From Oncomelania hupensis (taxonomy: Eukaryota; Mollusca; Gastropoda; Littorinimorpha; Pomatiopsidae): a stretch of DNA of 64,000 nucleotides. The DNA is taken from contig CM072512.1 in assembly GCA_036898135.1 (NCBI GenBank), forward strand, positions 10,662,428 through 10,726,427, read 5' to 3'. The notes under the pieces are model-generated. The model ran no database searches. It was not told the DNA's origin and saw only the letters and a list, made by a program, of their open reading frames with translations. A program made the position numbers and the translations under genes. Of the stretch, positions 48,301-60,300 are shown piece after piece; position 1 is the stretch's first letter, and the number at the start of each line of letters is the position of its first letter.

Positions 48301-51300
48301 TTCAAAATTCTAGGTTTTGAAGCGCCATCCCTCTTCAGTTGCTGAACAAGTCTACTGACATCACTGCCAAAGCAGCATGGTCCACCATGACGACGGACTC
48401 TATGGAGAATACTTGCTCTCTGTTGTGCCACTTTGGCCTCCTTCCTCTTCCGTTCTTGCTCGTTTTGAAGCAGCTTTTCTTTAATATGAAGTTTTACAAG
48501 AATCTCTTGTCTCTTGTGTTCTTCTCGTAGTGCCTTGCTTTTTCTTCTAGCCATTGCCATGATGTTTCCAGCATCTTCTTTGTCTTGAAGCCATTTTGTT
48601 GTTCTGTTGTGCTTCATCATGAGAAGGCTAGTGTGATGATGAAAGGAGGCATTATGAGATTTGTTGATGTTGAAATCCATATCTCCAAACACATTTTCTC
48701 CTAAAAGATTGGTGATGGGACAGTGCTTCAGTACTTCTACAATCTCAGGTGGCTGATCTTGTCCATACTTTCCACCAGCTAGGAAGTCTGCTAGCTGCAA
48801 ACGAGTTACTACAAGGAAGTCTCGCATGATGACTTCAAGTGCGTGTTTCACAGTATCGTGATGTTCAGATGCAAACTTGATTACAGCTGCTTTCATGACA
48901 GTGTTGACTTGGAACTCCACGCCAAACACCCCTTCAAAGTGTGCATCCATCAGTTCACTGGCATCTTCCATCCACCTCTCGATACACCTCTCCAGCCTCT
49001 GGATATACACAAACAGCTCGTGGTACTTTTTCTCACTCTCGAGCAGTTTCCAAAATGGCCCAGTGATGGTAATGTACAACAGTGCTACAGCACAGACAAG
49101 TGCAAGCAAGTTTAAGTCTTTTATATCTTCTGCCAGGCTGTCGATCTTCAAGTTTGAATGACCCAGCAAACCGCTGTGGAGGAAGGTGTTCATGTCTTGC
49201 AGATGGTGCATGACAGCAGCTGCTGACACAAAAAAACAGTTGAACCTGTTTGAGCGGTAACTTGTCAGCAGGCTCTTGTTTTCCAGGAAAGCTAGCCACT
49301 CTGCCCTGCAACCATTTTTTTCATCACCACGAGGCCCCATGAGACTAGACGCTAACCGTATCACTCTCGCAGTTGCTGGTTCATTGTTTCGGAAGCGCTG
49401 AAATTTCTGCAAAATGTCTCTGCCTAGCTTCCTTTCCAGCTGCTCTATCAGCTCTACTTCAATAATCTTCAGTGAACTCTCGCAAGATCTACCAAGACCA
49501 AGCAGAAAATGGGCATTGCATTTCAGAAAGTGCATTGTAATGTCTTGCCCTAACGTGGAATTTACAAAAGTGGACAGTTTTGTGCCAAACAGCTTCATAA
49601 CTGCAGCTCTATCCGACATGCAGCTGGTGATCTTGGAGAGAAGAGCGTTAAAAATTTCTTCCTTTGTCTCATTTGTTTCCTCATCAGCATAAACATCAGA
49701 TAGTTCTTGCAGAATTGAAATTGTTACTTCGAGTAATGTTTCCGAGTCTTCTGTAGCCACAGTTTTTAGACCTAGATTGAGTGTGGTTCCATTGTCCAAT
49801 GTTATCTGTTGACCCACTATTTTATTGCCGCTTCTAGAGGTTCCATCTGTATGAAGTGTAATGTTATCTGATGCAAGAATTTGTTTGGCGGCCTGAACTT
49901 TGGCAATCACATGCCCTTCATCTGCAATGTTAATAGCTGTTTGAAGGCATGGCAGCTCCTCTCCACATAGATTAGTATTGAATAAATTGTTTGCAACAAT
50001 GCTGATCACTTTACTACATTGCCCTGCTGCAACGTTGGCATCACCTTGGAGTGACATTATTGTTTTTCTTACACCATCGCTGTAACGGTTTTTTTCACCT
50101 GCTCTGAGCTGAACCTTTTTCTCTTCAGCAGGGGTAGCAACGACTTCATTAAAAAGGTCTTGCACTTGCTGTCGTAATTCATCATTCTCTTTTTCCTTTC
50201 CCTTCATTGCAGTTTTTAGTTTACTGGCTTGCACTCTTGTTCTCTGTAATGTGTTTCTCACCTCCTCAAGTGTTTTCTTTGCAACAGTTTCTTTCTTAAG
50301 TGCCATTCGAAGGTCATTTCTTGTCTTCTTTAGCTTCCTTTTGAATCCATTCAGCTGGCGAATTATGTATTTGTTCTTTGCCTTTGTACATGTAGTTTGT
50401 AGTTGTTGAACTGTTGTCTGTAGCACAGCATTTTCTTGGGTCTTTTTGTCAAGGTCCGCAGTAAGGCTGATCTTTTCTTTGGTCACATCTTCCAGAGCTG
50501 CCTTTAACACAGCCAGTTCTACTTTGAGATCCTTTAGGTTTTCTTGTAAAACACCATTTGCTTTGCTGAGCTGTTTGATCTCTTTTTCTTGTGGAGTCAA
50601 AAGAGTGGCCGTTGGTTGTGTACTGGCTGAAGAGTTGTGTTGGTCTACGGTTTCAAAAGGCGTTGACAGAAACAAAGAAAGAGCTTCCTTTTGATGGGAA
50701 TTCTTGCATAGCCGTTTGTAAGCCTCCATCAGTTTTTTAATAGTTTTCCTCAGGAGTGCATCTGGTGCAGTTGTGAGCTTAACTGACAGCTTCTTGATCC
50801 ACTGATGAGTAAAATTTTCTGGCTGTTTCTCTTTACATCTAAATAGTTCAAGGTCAATAACAGTTTCTTGTGTCAGGGCTTGTAAATGGTCAGGTTGTGT
50901 CCACTCACTCTCTTTCAACAGTTGACCTCTCTTAAGACCAATCTTAGATAACGAAATAGATATATGATCAAAGTCGACGACAGTCCTCAGAAATGAGTCC
51001 ATGTCTCCACCATCTCTTTGTAGTTCTTGGAATTTCTTCTTCACTCTGTCTAGTGCAGCACTAAGACGAGAAGTTGGGTAGCTGACATCAGGGAAAAGCA
51101 TGTTGAACCATTGGGAAACCTGAAACATACAAATTTAATAATGTCAATAATAAAAATTTAAATAAATAAGTAAGCCAAACATTTTAGAATGTCCGAACAA
51201 ATTTAGTCTTTTGTGGTCAAGTTCATCATATTAATTTATTAGCAAAAGTATTATGATTGGTTTAAAAAAAAAAAAGTGCTCTTCAAAACAAAACCACACT

Positions 51301-54300
51301 TTTTAAAAATTCATTACATCATTTGATGTCTTTTTTCCTTCATCCTGAAGCTTCTTCAGCTGTATCAGTAGACAGTTTGTAAGGTGCACTTCTGGCAGTG
51401 CGGGAGGTCTGCCTCTACCAGGAAGGAAGCATCTTTTCAGATGTTTGTAGATGTTATCATCTGCAAAATGCACAAGCAACATGTTTTGTTACATTTATAC
51501 CAATAATTAATAGTGATGAGAGAGGGAGGGAGTGAGGGAGAGAGAGGTGTGCTATGCTAAGGATAGTTTGTGAATAAGAGACAGGTGCTATGATAAGGAT
51601 ACTTATAACTGACAAAACTAAGATCCATACCAGCCCAGGAATATAAATAGTGCATCTTTTCAAAGTTTTTAGACAAACACCACTTTGTACAGATTAAGTT
51701 TTGCCCACAACACATCAGAAGGGAAAAGACTGCTTTGCAGAACAATTTCGAAAGTAGGTTGTTCGGCGGTCACGTGACCTACCAATGTACGGAAAAATAA
51801 GCTATTAATCGCTTAAGGTGACGCATGGCGTGCAAAAACACACATTTTGCATTATTGGCAGTTTCTCCTAGACTTCTCAACATATTTTGATGAAACTTGG
51901 CAGGAATGTTGCCCACATAGTAGCAGAGGTGCATGCAAAGTCTGATTAATTTGCATCATCAAACAAAAAGGTTATGAGAATAAAAAAAAAAATAAAGAAC
52001 AATTAATTTGTGTCCATTTTTGCCCCCTTGGGTACAGACAGACAGAATGCACTAAAGAGCTAAGTATTCATGTTCTGTCATGTTTATGATTTGAACAGTG
52101 CAATAAAAGTGTTAAAATTGTAAATTTGTAAGAGGAATTGGGTATGTGCTTAAATGAGTATATCGTCTTACACAAGAAGCATGTTCACACACTGCTGATC
52201 ATGTATAACTCAGAAACTATGTCACTGACAGTTTTCATTGTGGTTTTATTGCACTCAGGATGCATTTTTACTTCAGGGTGCCAAATTTTATGCATGAACT
52301 ATTATTTTAATTTAGAAAAAACTGGGGGGCAAATTCGATACATAACGGTAAAGTGCTATTCTGAGAAAATGGCATTTGAAAAGAAGAGATGCTTTTGCAA
52401 CTATATACATATGAATAACATAATGTACTGAACTAAGAAACATAACCAAATCATAAAACACTATTAACTACAACCCCAGGCAAAACACACTCAGTTCTAG
52501 AACTGCCCTGCACCATACACCTGCCCCTCCCTCCCCCTGCGAGCCTCGCGTTCCTCGCGACGAATATTGTCCATTGTCTTCCGACGCTGTTTCGCCTGCT
52601 CGCTGCTCTTCCCTGTGGCCTGTTGCACCCTCCTCACATCAGCTCTGACTACAAAGTCCTCAGCAAGTTGTCCTGCCACCAGGTCTAGCTCTGTTATTAC
52701 ATCCAGCAGGGCTGAGGACCCCTTGTTGAAGCGCTGGACAGCTACGGCCACGGCGATGTCGACAGTGCGCATGCAGGCCCACCGCTCCTTGGGGCATGAG
52801 CGCCACACCATGGAGTGGAACGCCTCATTTGAATTTTGGGTCTTGCCACTCAGGCAGCGTTCCAGCAGTTGGCGGTCCCCCAGTCGCTTGTATACTGGTA
52901 CCAGCTTTGACATAACTGGCTTTGGGATGGGATGGGGGTGAGGTCGAGGCGGGACACCGGCAGCCTGGTCACGCTGGTAGAAACACCAAGAGCTGGGGCC
53001 TTGAGGGCATCTGGCATGGTGAGGGTCCTCATCTGTACTGGAAGTATGGAAGAAGGAGGCCCAGACTGCCTGCTCCATCTTGTCAAGGTCGCCTGCGTTG
53101 TCCTTGATGGCCCTTCCATAATAGTTTGTCAGCTTTTTTATACGGGCATCTGTCAGCTTCCCCCTCCCTCCTATCGACTGGCCTGCTGCCTTGCACTTGT
53201 CCACTACATTGCGGAGAGCAGTCCCCATGCGCTTGGTCACATGGTTGACACACTCAATCTTGGTCACGGGATGGTCCTCGCCATAAGGATCATCTGTGAC
53301 CACAGCCGAGTGTGACTTGGCGTCACCATCCCCCAGCATGCAGGTGTAGCGGAACTTGTGCAGCTCCACAGACCTGCCAAACATGATGACGGCTGCCTTA
53401 GTCTCCATGGCTGCAGCAGAACAGTCAACATTCTTTTGGCAATTGGACTCGTGCTTCTGCCACCACTGCTGGTACTCCGGTGAATCTTCTGCAGGACCTG
53501 CTTCGCACGCCTGGCAAAAGTTGCTCAAAGTAACAAAGTCCAGCACTACTCCAGTGTAAACGTCTATGACAGAAGCAATGCCTGTGTGTGAGCTGTACCC
53601 TCGTTTGTGCCAGGACCCGTCGAACGAAACGCTAATGTCCAGGATGCCATCAGTGTCTGGGACACCAAGATACATCTCCTCATAGGTCCTCCGCACTTGA
53701 TCAGCTGCTTCCTGCAGGTGTCGGTCGGCAGCCCTATTGGCACCAGCAGACAACCGCTTCTGGTAATGCTGCCAGGTCTTCAGGTGCATTGGAGGTGGCA
53801 TATTCAGGAGGGCAAACAGGCGGGTAAGCTGTGTGAAGCCCACTCCATTGAGAGAGGCAGAGGTGATGAGGCGGCGGTTGATATCATATCCTGTGTGGAT
53901 GACACCAGTTCTCTGGGAACTCTTTCCCTCGCTGAAGATGTTGTCACAGTGGCTGCACTTCAGCTTCAGATGACAAGCAGCACCCTTTCGCTCATTGGTA
54001 TCATTGATGAGGCAGAGCTGTAATCACAAGAAAATACAACTAAGTACCCCTGAAGAAAACAAAATAATAATTAAATCAATCATGGAGAGATAGGAAGGGG
54101 GTGGGATGGGAGAGAAGGAATGGTTTGCTGCAAAGTAGAATACACAGAATGTAATAACAATCAATCATGCCTCACCTACCCATCTCTCTACACAAAAAAT
54201 AAAAACAAACAAAAATCACACATGTATCAGCTGGTTACTCAGGAAAATGGAGTTGAGGAAAAAACGTTTGCTGCAAAGAATGCACAAAATGTTGTGAAAA

Positions 54301-57300
54301 AAATGCAGTTAAACAGTAAAATGCATATATAACCTTTTCCACCCACCTCCACACAAACACTATGTTTATAATAAAATACAATTAAAAAAGGCATACAAAA
54401 TTGTTTCAGTAGCTGAGTAGGCCTACTTACACTATGTCCACAATCACTACACTGGACAGGTGACAGCAGATCATTCAAAGCTGGAAGATTAGCGATGAAA
54501 TTGATGTCTTCAGGAAAGGCCAGCACTTCATCAAAATCTCCAACAGCGCCAACAGTTTTTCTTTTTTTGTTTGGTACACTGACTGGGTCAGAAAAAAACA
54601 AAAGTTTCTTTGACGATGTTGAAGGCTGATCGGTTGACAGTGTTTCCGGAGCTGGGACACTCGGTTCAATCACAGACTGCTGGCTAGCAGTTTCCGATCT
54701 TCTCTTTCTCCTTTTCTTCCCGAACTTATGTATGGTTCGAAACTTCGTTCCCTTCTTGTTAGGCATCTCGAATGATGATAAACGTTGTAAAAGAGCTTGT
54801 GAACTTGTTGATCGAACTACGAAAAGCGAATATAGTTGTAGAAGAAAGCATCCCGGAAGTTGCTGTCGTGTTATGTTTGATTGGCCCATAGACCCGATCA
54901 CGCACTGTGCACATGCCCTTCGACCAATCGGAACATCGGCTTTCAGTGACCTTCGAACCGAGCCAATGAACGTACGAGTTTGTCGAAGACAGTCCTTATA
55001 CGTTTCTAGCTCATTTTCCCGTTTCGCTAAAAATAGCGCGATGAAGTGGCTATCAATGAATAGACGAAATCGTCAGCTTTACGTTGATAGTAAACATGGC
55101 GGCATTCGGTGCGGAGGAACGCGTGTTACTAGGGCTTGAAAAGCGAGTTTTTTTGGATGTGTTTGAGTGTATGCGGAAAATTTAGCCATACCCCACTGTC
55201 ATAAAGAGCTTTATTTACACAAATATCGCTAACAAAAATCAGAAACAGTTACAGAGCCATGAAGCAAAGACATCAGTGGACCATTTTTTGCAAAAATCTC
55301 AAACATGCCAAAATGACCATTTTTCATCATACCACCATGCCGTGCGTCACCTTAAGAATTTTAATTACCAGCGTAATTTTTATCCTTAATCATTATGCTT
55401 TCAAGTTCCATTTACATTCTTCGACAAGTAAAGTTTATAATAATTCTCTCGATCTATCTCTGAACCTACCTAGTAAAGAACAACACAGCCACTTCCGGTT
55501 CTGGTTAAAATCGTACAGTGGCTGAATGAAATAATTATTAAACACAAAATATGTTTACACAAAGCGATCACTCAAAATACAAATAAAACTTTATTCTTTG
55601 TACTAACCAACAAGAGAATCTAGAGTCTTGGATGATGAGTGAGAAGGCATTGGGCTGTTGACAAAATCAGAGTCTGATGGCAACACTGATGTTGACTGGT
55701 CCGCCATTGCGACGCTTGTTTAGTCGAGCGAGGAAGGCAAATTTCGCGAATACCGTCTCTCTTTGATTGGCGATCGCTTCGCGTAGAAGTCTTTATATGA
55801 CTTCTAATGTGGCTAATTTTGTTGTAGAAAGATTCTTCTACAATCTGATATTTTTGGGTCTCCGTCGGTTTTGTCTTTCTTCTCGAAAATTGACTTCGAA
55901 GTTTTCAAACCCTCACAATTTTTTTTAGTTTACTTCGCCATGCTCGCGAGTGGTATCAAAACGAGGCTCAGCCTCTCTTCTTTCATTTGGTTGGTCAATA
56001 TTTATAGTGGTGACACGTAATGCAAAGCGAAACGAGTTTTATTGAGAGTGACTGGAAAGGTCAACTGGTGCATCAAATGGCTTCGCGCTCGGCGAGTGAT
56101 CGTTGGGTGAGGTGTAAAAAAAATCATTTAAAAATACAATTGGTTAAAATAGACACACACACAGTTACAAATCAAACAAGCAAAGACTATTTATTTATGT
56201 GGTGTAAGTTTTGGTTTATTTTATGTTATTTTACCTTGTCTACCAGCGATTCAAAACAAGGCAAAAACAGGTCAAACAGCTTAACTTTCCTGCTTTTGAG
56301 GCAGAATGGAGTACCTACAGAAACAAAGCCGCATCTTTTTCCATAGCTTTTGAAGATGCATAGTGGTTGCGCTGGCACTGTTCACGATGTGTCTCCATCC
56401 ACTCGTCCCGCTGCTCCTCGGTGAACTGCGACAGGCCTTTCAGCTGGCATTGGTGGCAGTACGTTGACATGACGTAAAAGTCAATGACATAGCCTGTCAA
56501 CACGTCTACAACAACGCCGACACCATAGTGTGAGACATGGCCGCGCCGCTGCCACGTGCCATCAAATGCCACATCGATCCACTGTATTCCGTCAACATCC
56601 CAGTCATCTGTGGCGTCATCACTTGCAGTGACGGGATACTGTTCAGCATATAGTTTTTTCACTACTTGCAGCACCTTTGGCATGAGGCTTATTTCGTTAG
56701 CTTGTACCTGTGCAGTGCACACGTTTTCCTGAAGTCGCTGAAATGTTTTTTCAGTCATGTTTGGTATCCCAAACACACTGCACAATTTTTGCAGTGTGCT
56801 ATACCCTCCCCCTGTTTCCATGCAGAATAACACAACACGTTGGTTCACATCAAAGGGGTGGTCATTCCTGTCACTGTCAAATGTTCGCGGCGAGGTGTAG
56901 GCGGAGTTCATGTATACACAGTTGTCATCTGTGCATCGGAGCACCATCTTCCTAGAAAGTCCTGATTTGTCCCCAAACTGGAGAGACACCGGAGCGCTCT
57001 CACAAAGTGGACACGAAATGTCGGACAACACTAGGTCGAGTTGACCTCTTTCAATCACAGACCACTCGTGGCATCCAAACACGGACTGATCTTCCCGCAA
57101 GCCGTCTTCATTCTCGTCTTCGTATTCGGCTACACGAAGCAACTTCTTCACTGATGCTGATCGGTATGGGCGTGTCGGCTGGTTCGAAGGATTGTTCACA
57201 CTGGCATCGCAAAGTGGGGAACTCGAGTGTCCATTTTCAGCAACAAACAACACTTCCGTGGCAACAACATCGCCGACTTCATCGCTATTACAACGCCGCT

Positions 57301-60300
57301 TTTTCGCTTCTCGCATTTTCTCCATGCGGGTCTTCTGTCCCCTTGATTGTTTACCATGTTTTGCCGTAGAAATGGTGCATTTCTTTGTTCTACCCATAGC
57401 ACTGTCACCTTTTCTTTTTCAATCAGACGCAGAAAATCTTTACTCGCTTGGCGTGCTTTCTCTCAGGAAGTAGAATTGTGGGATACCTTCTTGGGTGCCG
57501 GAGATTCCCGAAGTAACTAGAACGAACTGACGGAGCATGCGCAGCGATATGCAAATGACTTCCGACCAATCGGACGCAAGGATGTGCCATATAAGGAAAT
57601 ATCCGTAGAGTTTCTCCCAGTCATTTGAGTGACTGTTGAGCGTTTGCGACTAGGAATTTCCCCATGCAAATGAGGTTACCGGAAAGTAGACGTTATCACG
57701 TTTATTTTGGTATACGGGTTTCCCGGTAGCGCGCGGTCATTCTGTCCGTAACCAAGGCTCAAATATACGTAAAATTGGCTGCCTTGAAACAAAAGCTTGC
57801 ACAAACCATGACAAAGGACTTCACAAAAATACTTTATTTTACCCATTTTCGGCCCATACTGAAGCAAAAACTATTTATAGGATGATTGTAGAAGGTTTGA
57901 AGATGCCAAAACAGCAAAAAAATAAAAACACGTTTTTTCAAGCAATTTTAGCATTTGGGGGCTGGGAGGTCTGGCCTTAATCTAAGATTAACTCGGTAAA
58001 AGTCTACAAAGCAGAATTTAGGGGATGAAGGGACAAATGGATTTTCTACAAAGGAGATTTCAAATTAAAAGTGTAGTTTAGTGTTTCTTTTTTTCTTCTA
58101 GGAGCTAATCAATATTATAAAGAGGATATTTCAACCTATTATTGAACTTTTTTGTGTGACTCGCATGCATAGCAGTGTAAATCTATGTGCTCAAACCTGA
58201 AAAAAAAAATTCAAGATTTTTGCAAATCTGTGCGAGATGAGTCTTAAATAGTCAAAAAATAATATTGGAAACAAATTTGCAAAAATTTTAAAGTTGCTAA
58301 GAGTAGGTCCTTATGAATGATCAATGAATGAATGATTTCACTTCAAGGTCAAGATCACAGGGTTATCAAATATTAGTCAGAGAGTGACCATTTTTCACAA
58401 AGGTAGAAGAAAAGGGAGACAAAGAGTTGGGAGGACAACATTCGAGAATGGACTGGCTTGACACTGAGCGAAGCCATGAGGGGTGCGCTGGTAAAACGAT
58501 CATCTGTGGTGCCCCAACTAGTAGTTGGCACACAGACCGAGCTAAACATATAAATGTATTAAGATTAGTCATAGGGTGATTAACTCTTAGTCTCATATAG
58601 CAAAACAGCACGTTGATCTTCTCCTTCATGTAAGGATTTGACAAAAACAAGCCAAAAATAGGTGCATGTGTTTAAAATGCTATATCTACTGAACGGTTGG
58701 TCAGAGCTTCATGGGACTTAGTCAGTGTGTAGATGATTGGTAACTATGCAAGTATTGAGTAAGCTTTAGTTCTGTCAGTGTCATCTGTCTGTGTTACCTG
58801 CTATTTTACCTGTGATTATGGGTAATTTAACAACCAATTCTTCGGATGATGAAAGGTCCGATCTGTAGTCGGAAAGATCGCTAGTGTGCACACTAGACAC
58901 TGACAAATCACTCTGATTTTCATTCCATAACTGATCAGCCCTTTCATCTACTAATTGCTGCCACAACTGCTCATATCATGTAGACTCATTGTCGGAATCA
59001 GATTCTGCCATTTTTAGAGTATCCCCGCTCTTGAAAACGCGACCAAAAACTAAACAAAAACTTCGATTAAAACGTTTTGTTGACACAACTGCAGTTGACA
59101 GGAAGGAAGTACAATGCTTTTAGAATAAGCTAGTGCGCATGCGTAATTGGAACTGGTTTCCGTTAAGCCGGAGAGAGGTGCTAAAAGTAGACGGTAACTA
59201 GGCGCGGTTTACCGCGCTTCATGAGCCGTGACGAACCGCGGTTTACCGCGCTTCATGAGACTAAGAGTTAAACTAGCCGATTCCCGCAGACGAAAGATGA
59301 GTGGGTAATAGCATTCCATTGTGCAGAGCCCAGCAACAATAGACCCACCATCACACAAATTAAAAGGAAAATAAAAGTTTGCGAATGTAAAAACAGCACA
59401 AAAGACCAAGTGTACAAGGCTGGGAAAAGCATAAATGAATTACAAACCACTAACAATCCACATTTTTAAACAACCACTATTACAAATAACACACTTAATT
59501 TTTTTCTAGATAGATTAACCAGTAAATAATTGTTAAATAATGGTGCCAACAAACGCCAAAATTTCATATTGCCACATGGAAAAAGTATGCCGCTTGAAAG
59601 GCCTAAGTGAAGCAACAACTGACAAAGGCCATAAGCTTTATTTCAGCAGGAGAGATGACAGGCATGAACACGGTGTTGGATTCTTGGTCCACAGAGACAT
59701 TCTAGCCACTGTTATGGATTGTCACCCCACGGCTGTTCATAAGCGGGACTTTCAGGCTATGGCTAAAAATAACTCTTGTGCTGTTCATTATCACTGGCTG
59801 AACTGCTTGTAGCCAGATCCGAGACGCTGGCTGTGCATGGGTTTCGCACGGCTTGGCCTGCTGGCGTGGCTAAAAATAGCTTACAGCTGGTGGCTGAAAG
59901 TTTACTTTCAATGAAGGAAGTTTCAGCCGTGACCCAGTCTCGAGTAGAGACCATCTGTTTGAGAGCAGCCCTTTCAACATCATCATCATCCAGGCCTATG
60001 CCCCAACATCAGACTACGACAACAGCGAAGTGGAGGATTTCTATGAACATCTACAGGCTGTCCTTGACAAGTGCTGAAGAAGGACGTAGTCATAGTGCAA
60101 GGCGACTGGAATGCCAAGGTTGGCCATGATGTATACCACAACTGGGTAGACACATGTGGACCCCACTGCAACAACCAGACAAATGACAGGGTTCTGAGAA
60201 TTTAAATTAAAGTTTCAAATTTTATATATCTCCTGTCACCTGTCATGAGAAACAAATTGTAACCACGCTAGTTTGATGGACCATACAGCTTGGATTAACT

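Larger units (their letters stand above)
47205..56317 (-). mobile_element. Element C: unclassified DNA transposon, 7-bp duplication, interrupted by element B
   Basis: The ends share TAGGTACTCCA in inverted orientation. The 7-bp repeat CAGAAAC flanks them (47198-47204, 56318-56324). It interrupts the element A transposase exon: removing C and one duplication restores the reading frame exactly, which fixes both boundaries. Without element B it is about 5.6 kb. It carries one gene on the minus strand. Shorter elements with the same kind of ends lie at 26580 and 37422, and the first also has a 7-bp TSD. A 7-bp TSD does not fit Kolobok or piggyBac (TTAA) and is unusual for hAT (mostly 8). Confidence 0.88.
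45289..57976 (-). mobile_element. Element A: Kolobok-like transposon carrying nested elements C and B
   Basis: The ends are GGGCAGACCCCCCAAG and, in reverse complement, GGCCAGACCTCCCAGC. TTAA flanks both sides (45285-45288, 57977-57980). TTAA duplication together with this transposase type indicates the Kolobok group. The span is 12.7 kb; without the nested 9.1-kb insertion it would be about 3.6 kb. The transposase is on the minus strand. The left boundary begins 18 bp after the TM9SF3 exon 13 donor, which itself stays intact. An NRF1-like GCATGCGCAG lies in the upstream part near 57535. Confidence 0.85.

Noticed and set aside
47796..51128. The 1110-codon frame as a host gene inside the TM9SF3 intron
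   Set aside because: It lies within an element bounded by inverted repeats and a 7-bp duplication that breaks another transposon, so it belongs to a mobile element.
56315..56317. Stop codon that seems to end the 360-codon frame starting at 57397
   Set aside because: The TAG is the first three bases of the inverted repeat of element C. The true transposase continues at 47197, so this is not a natural C-terminus.
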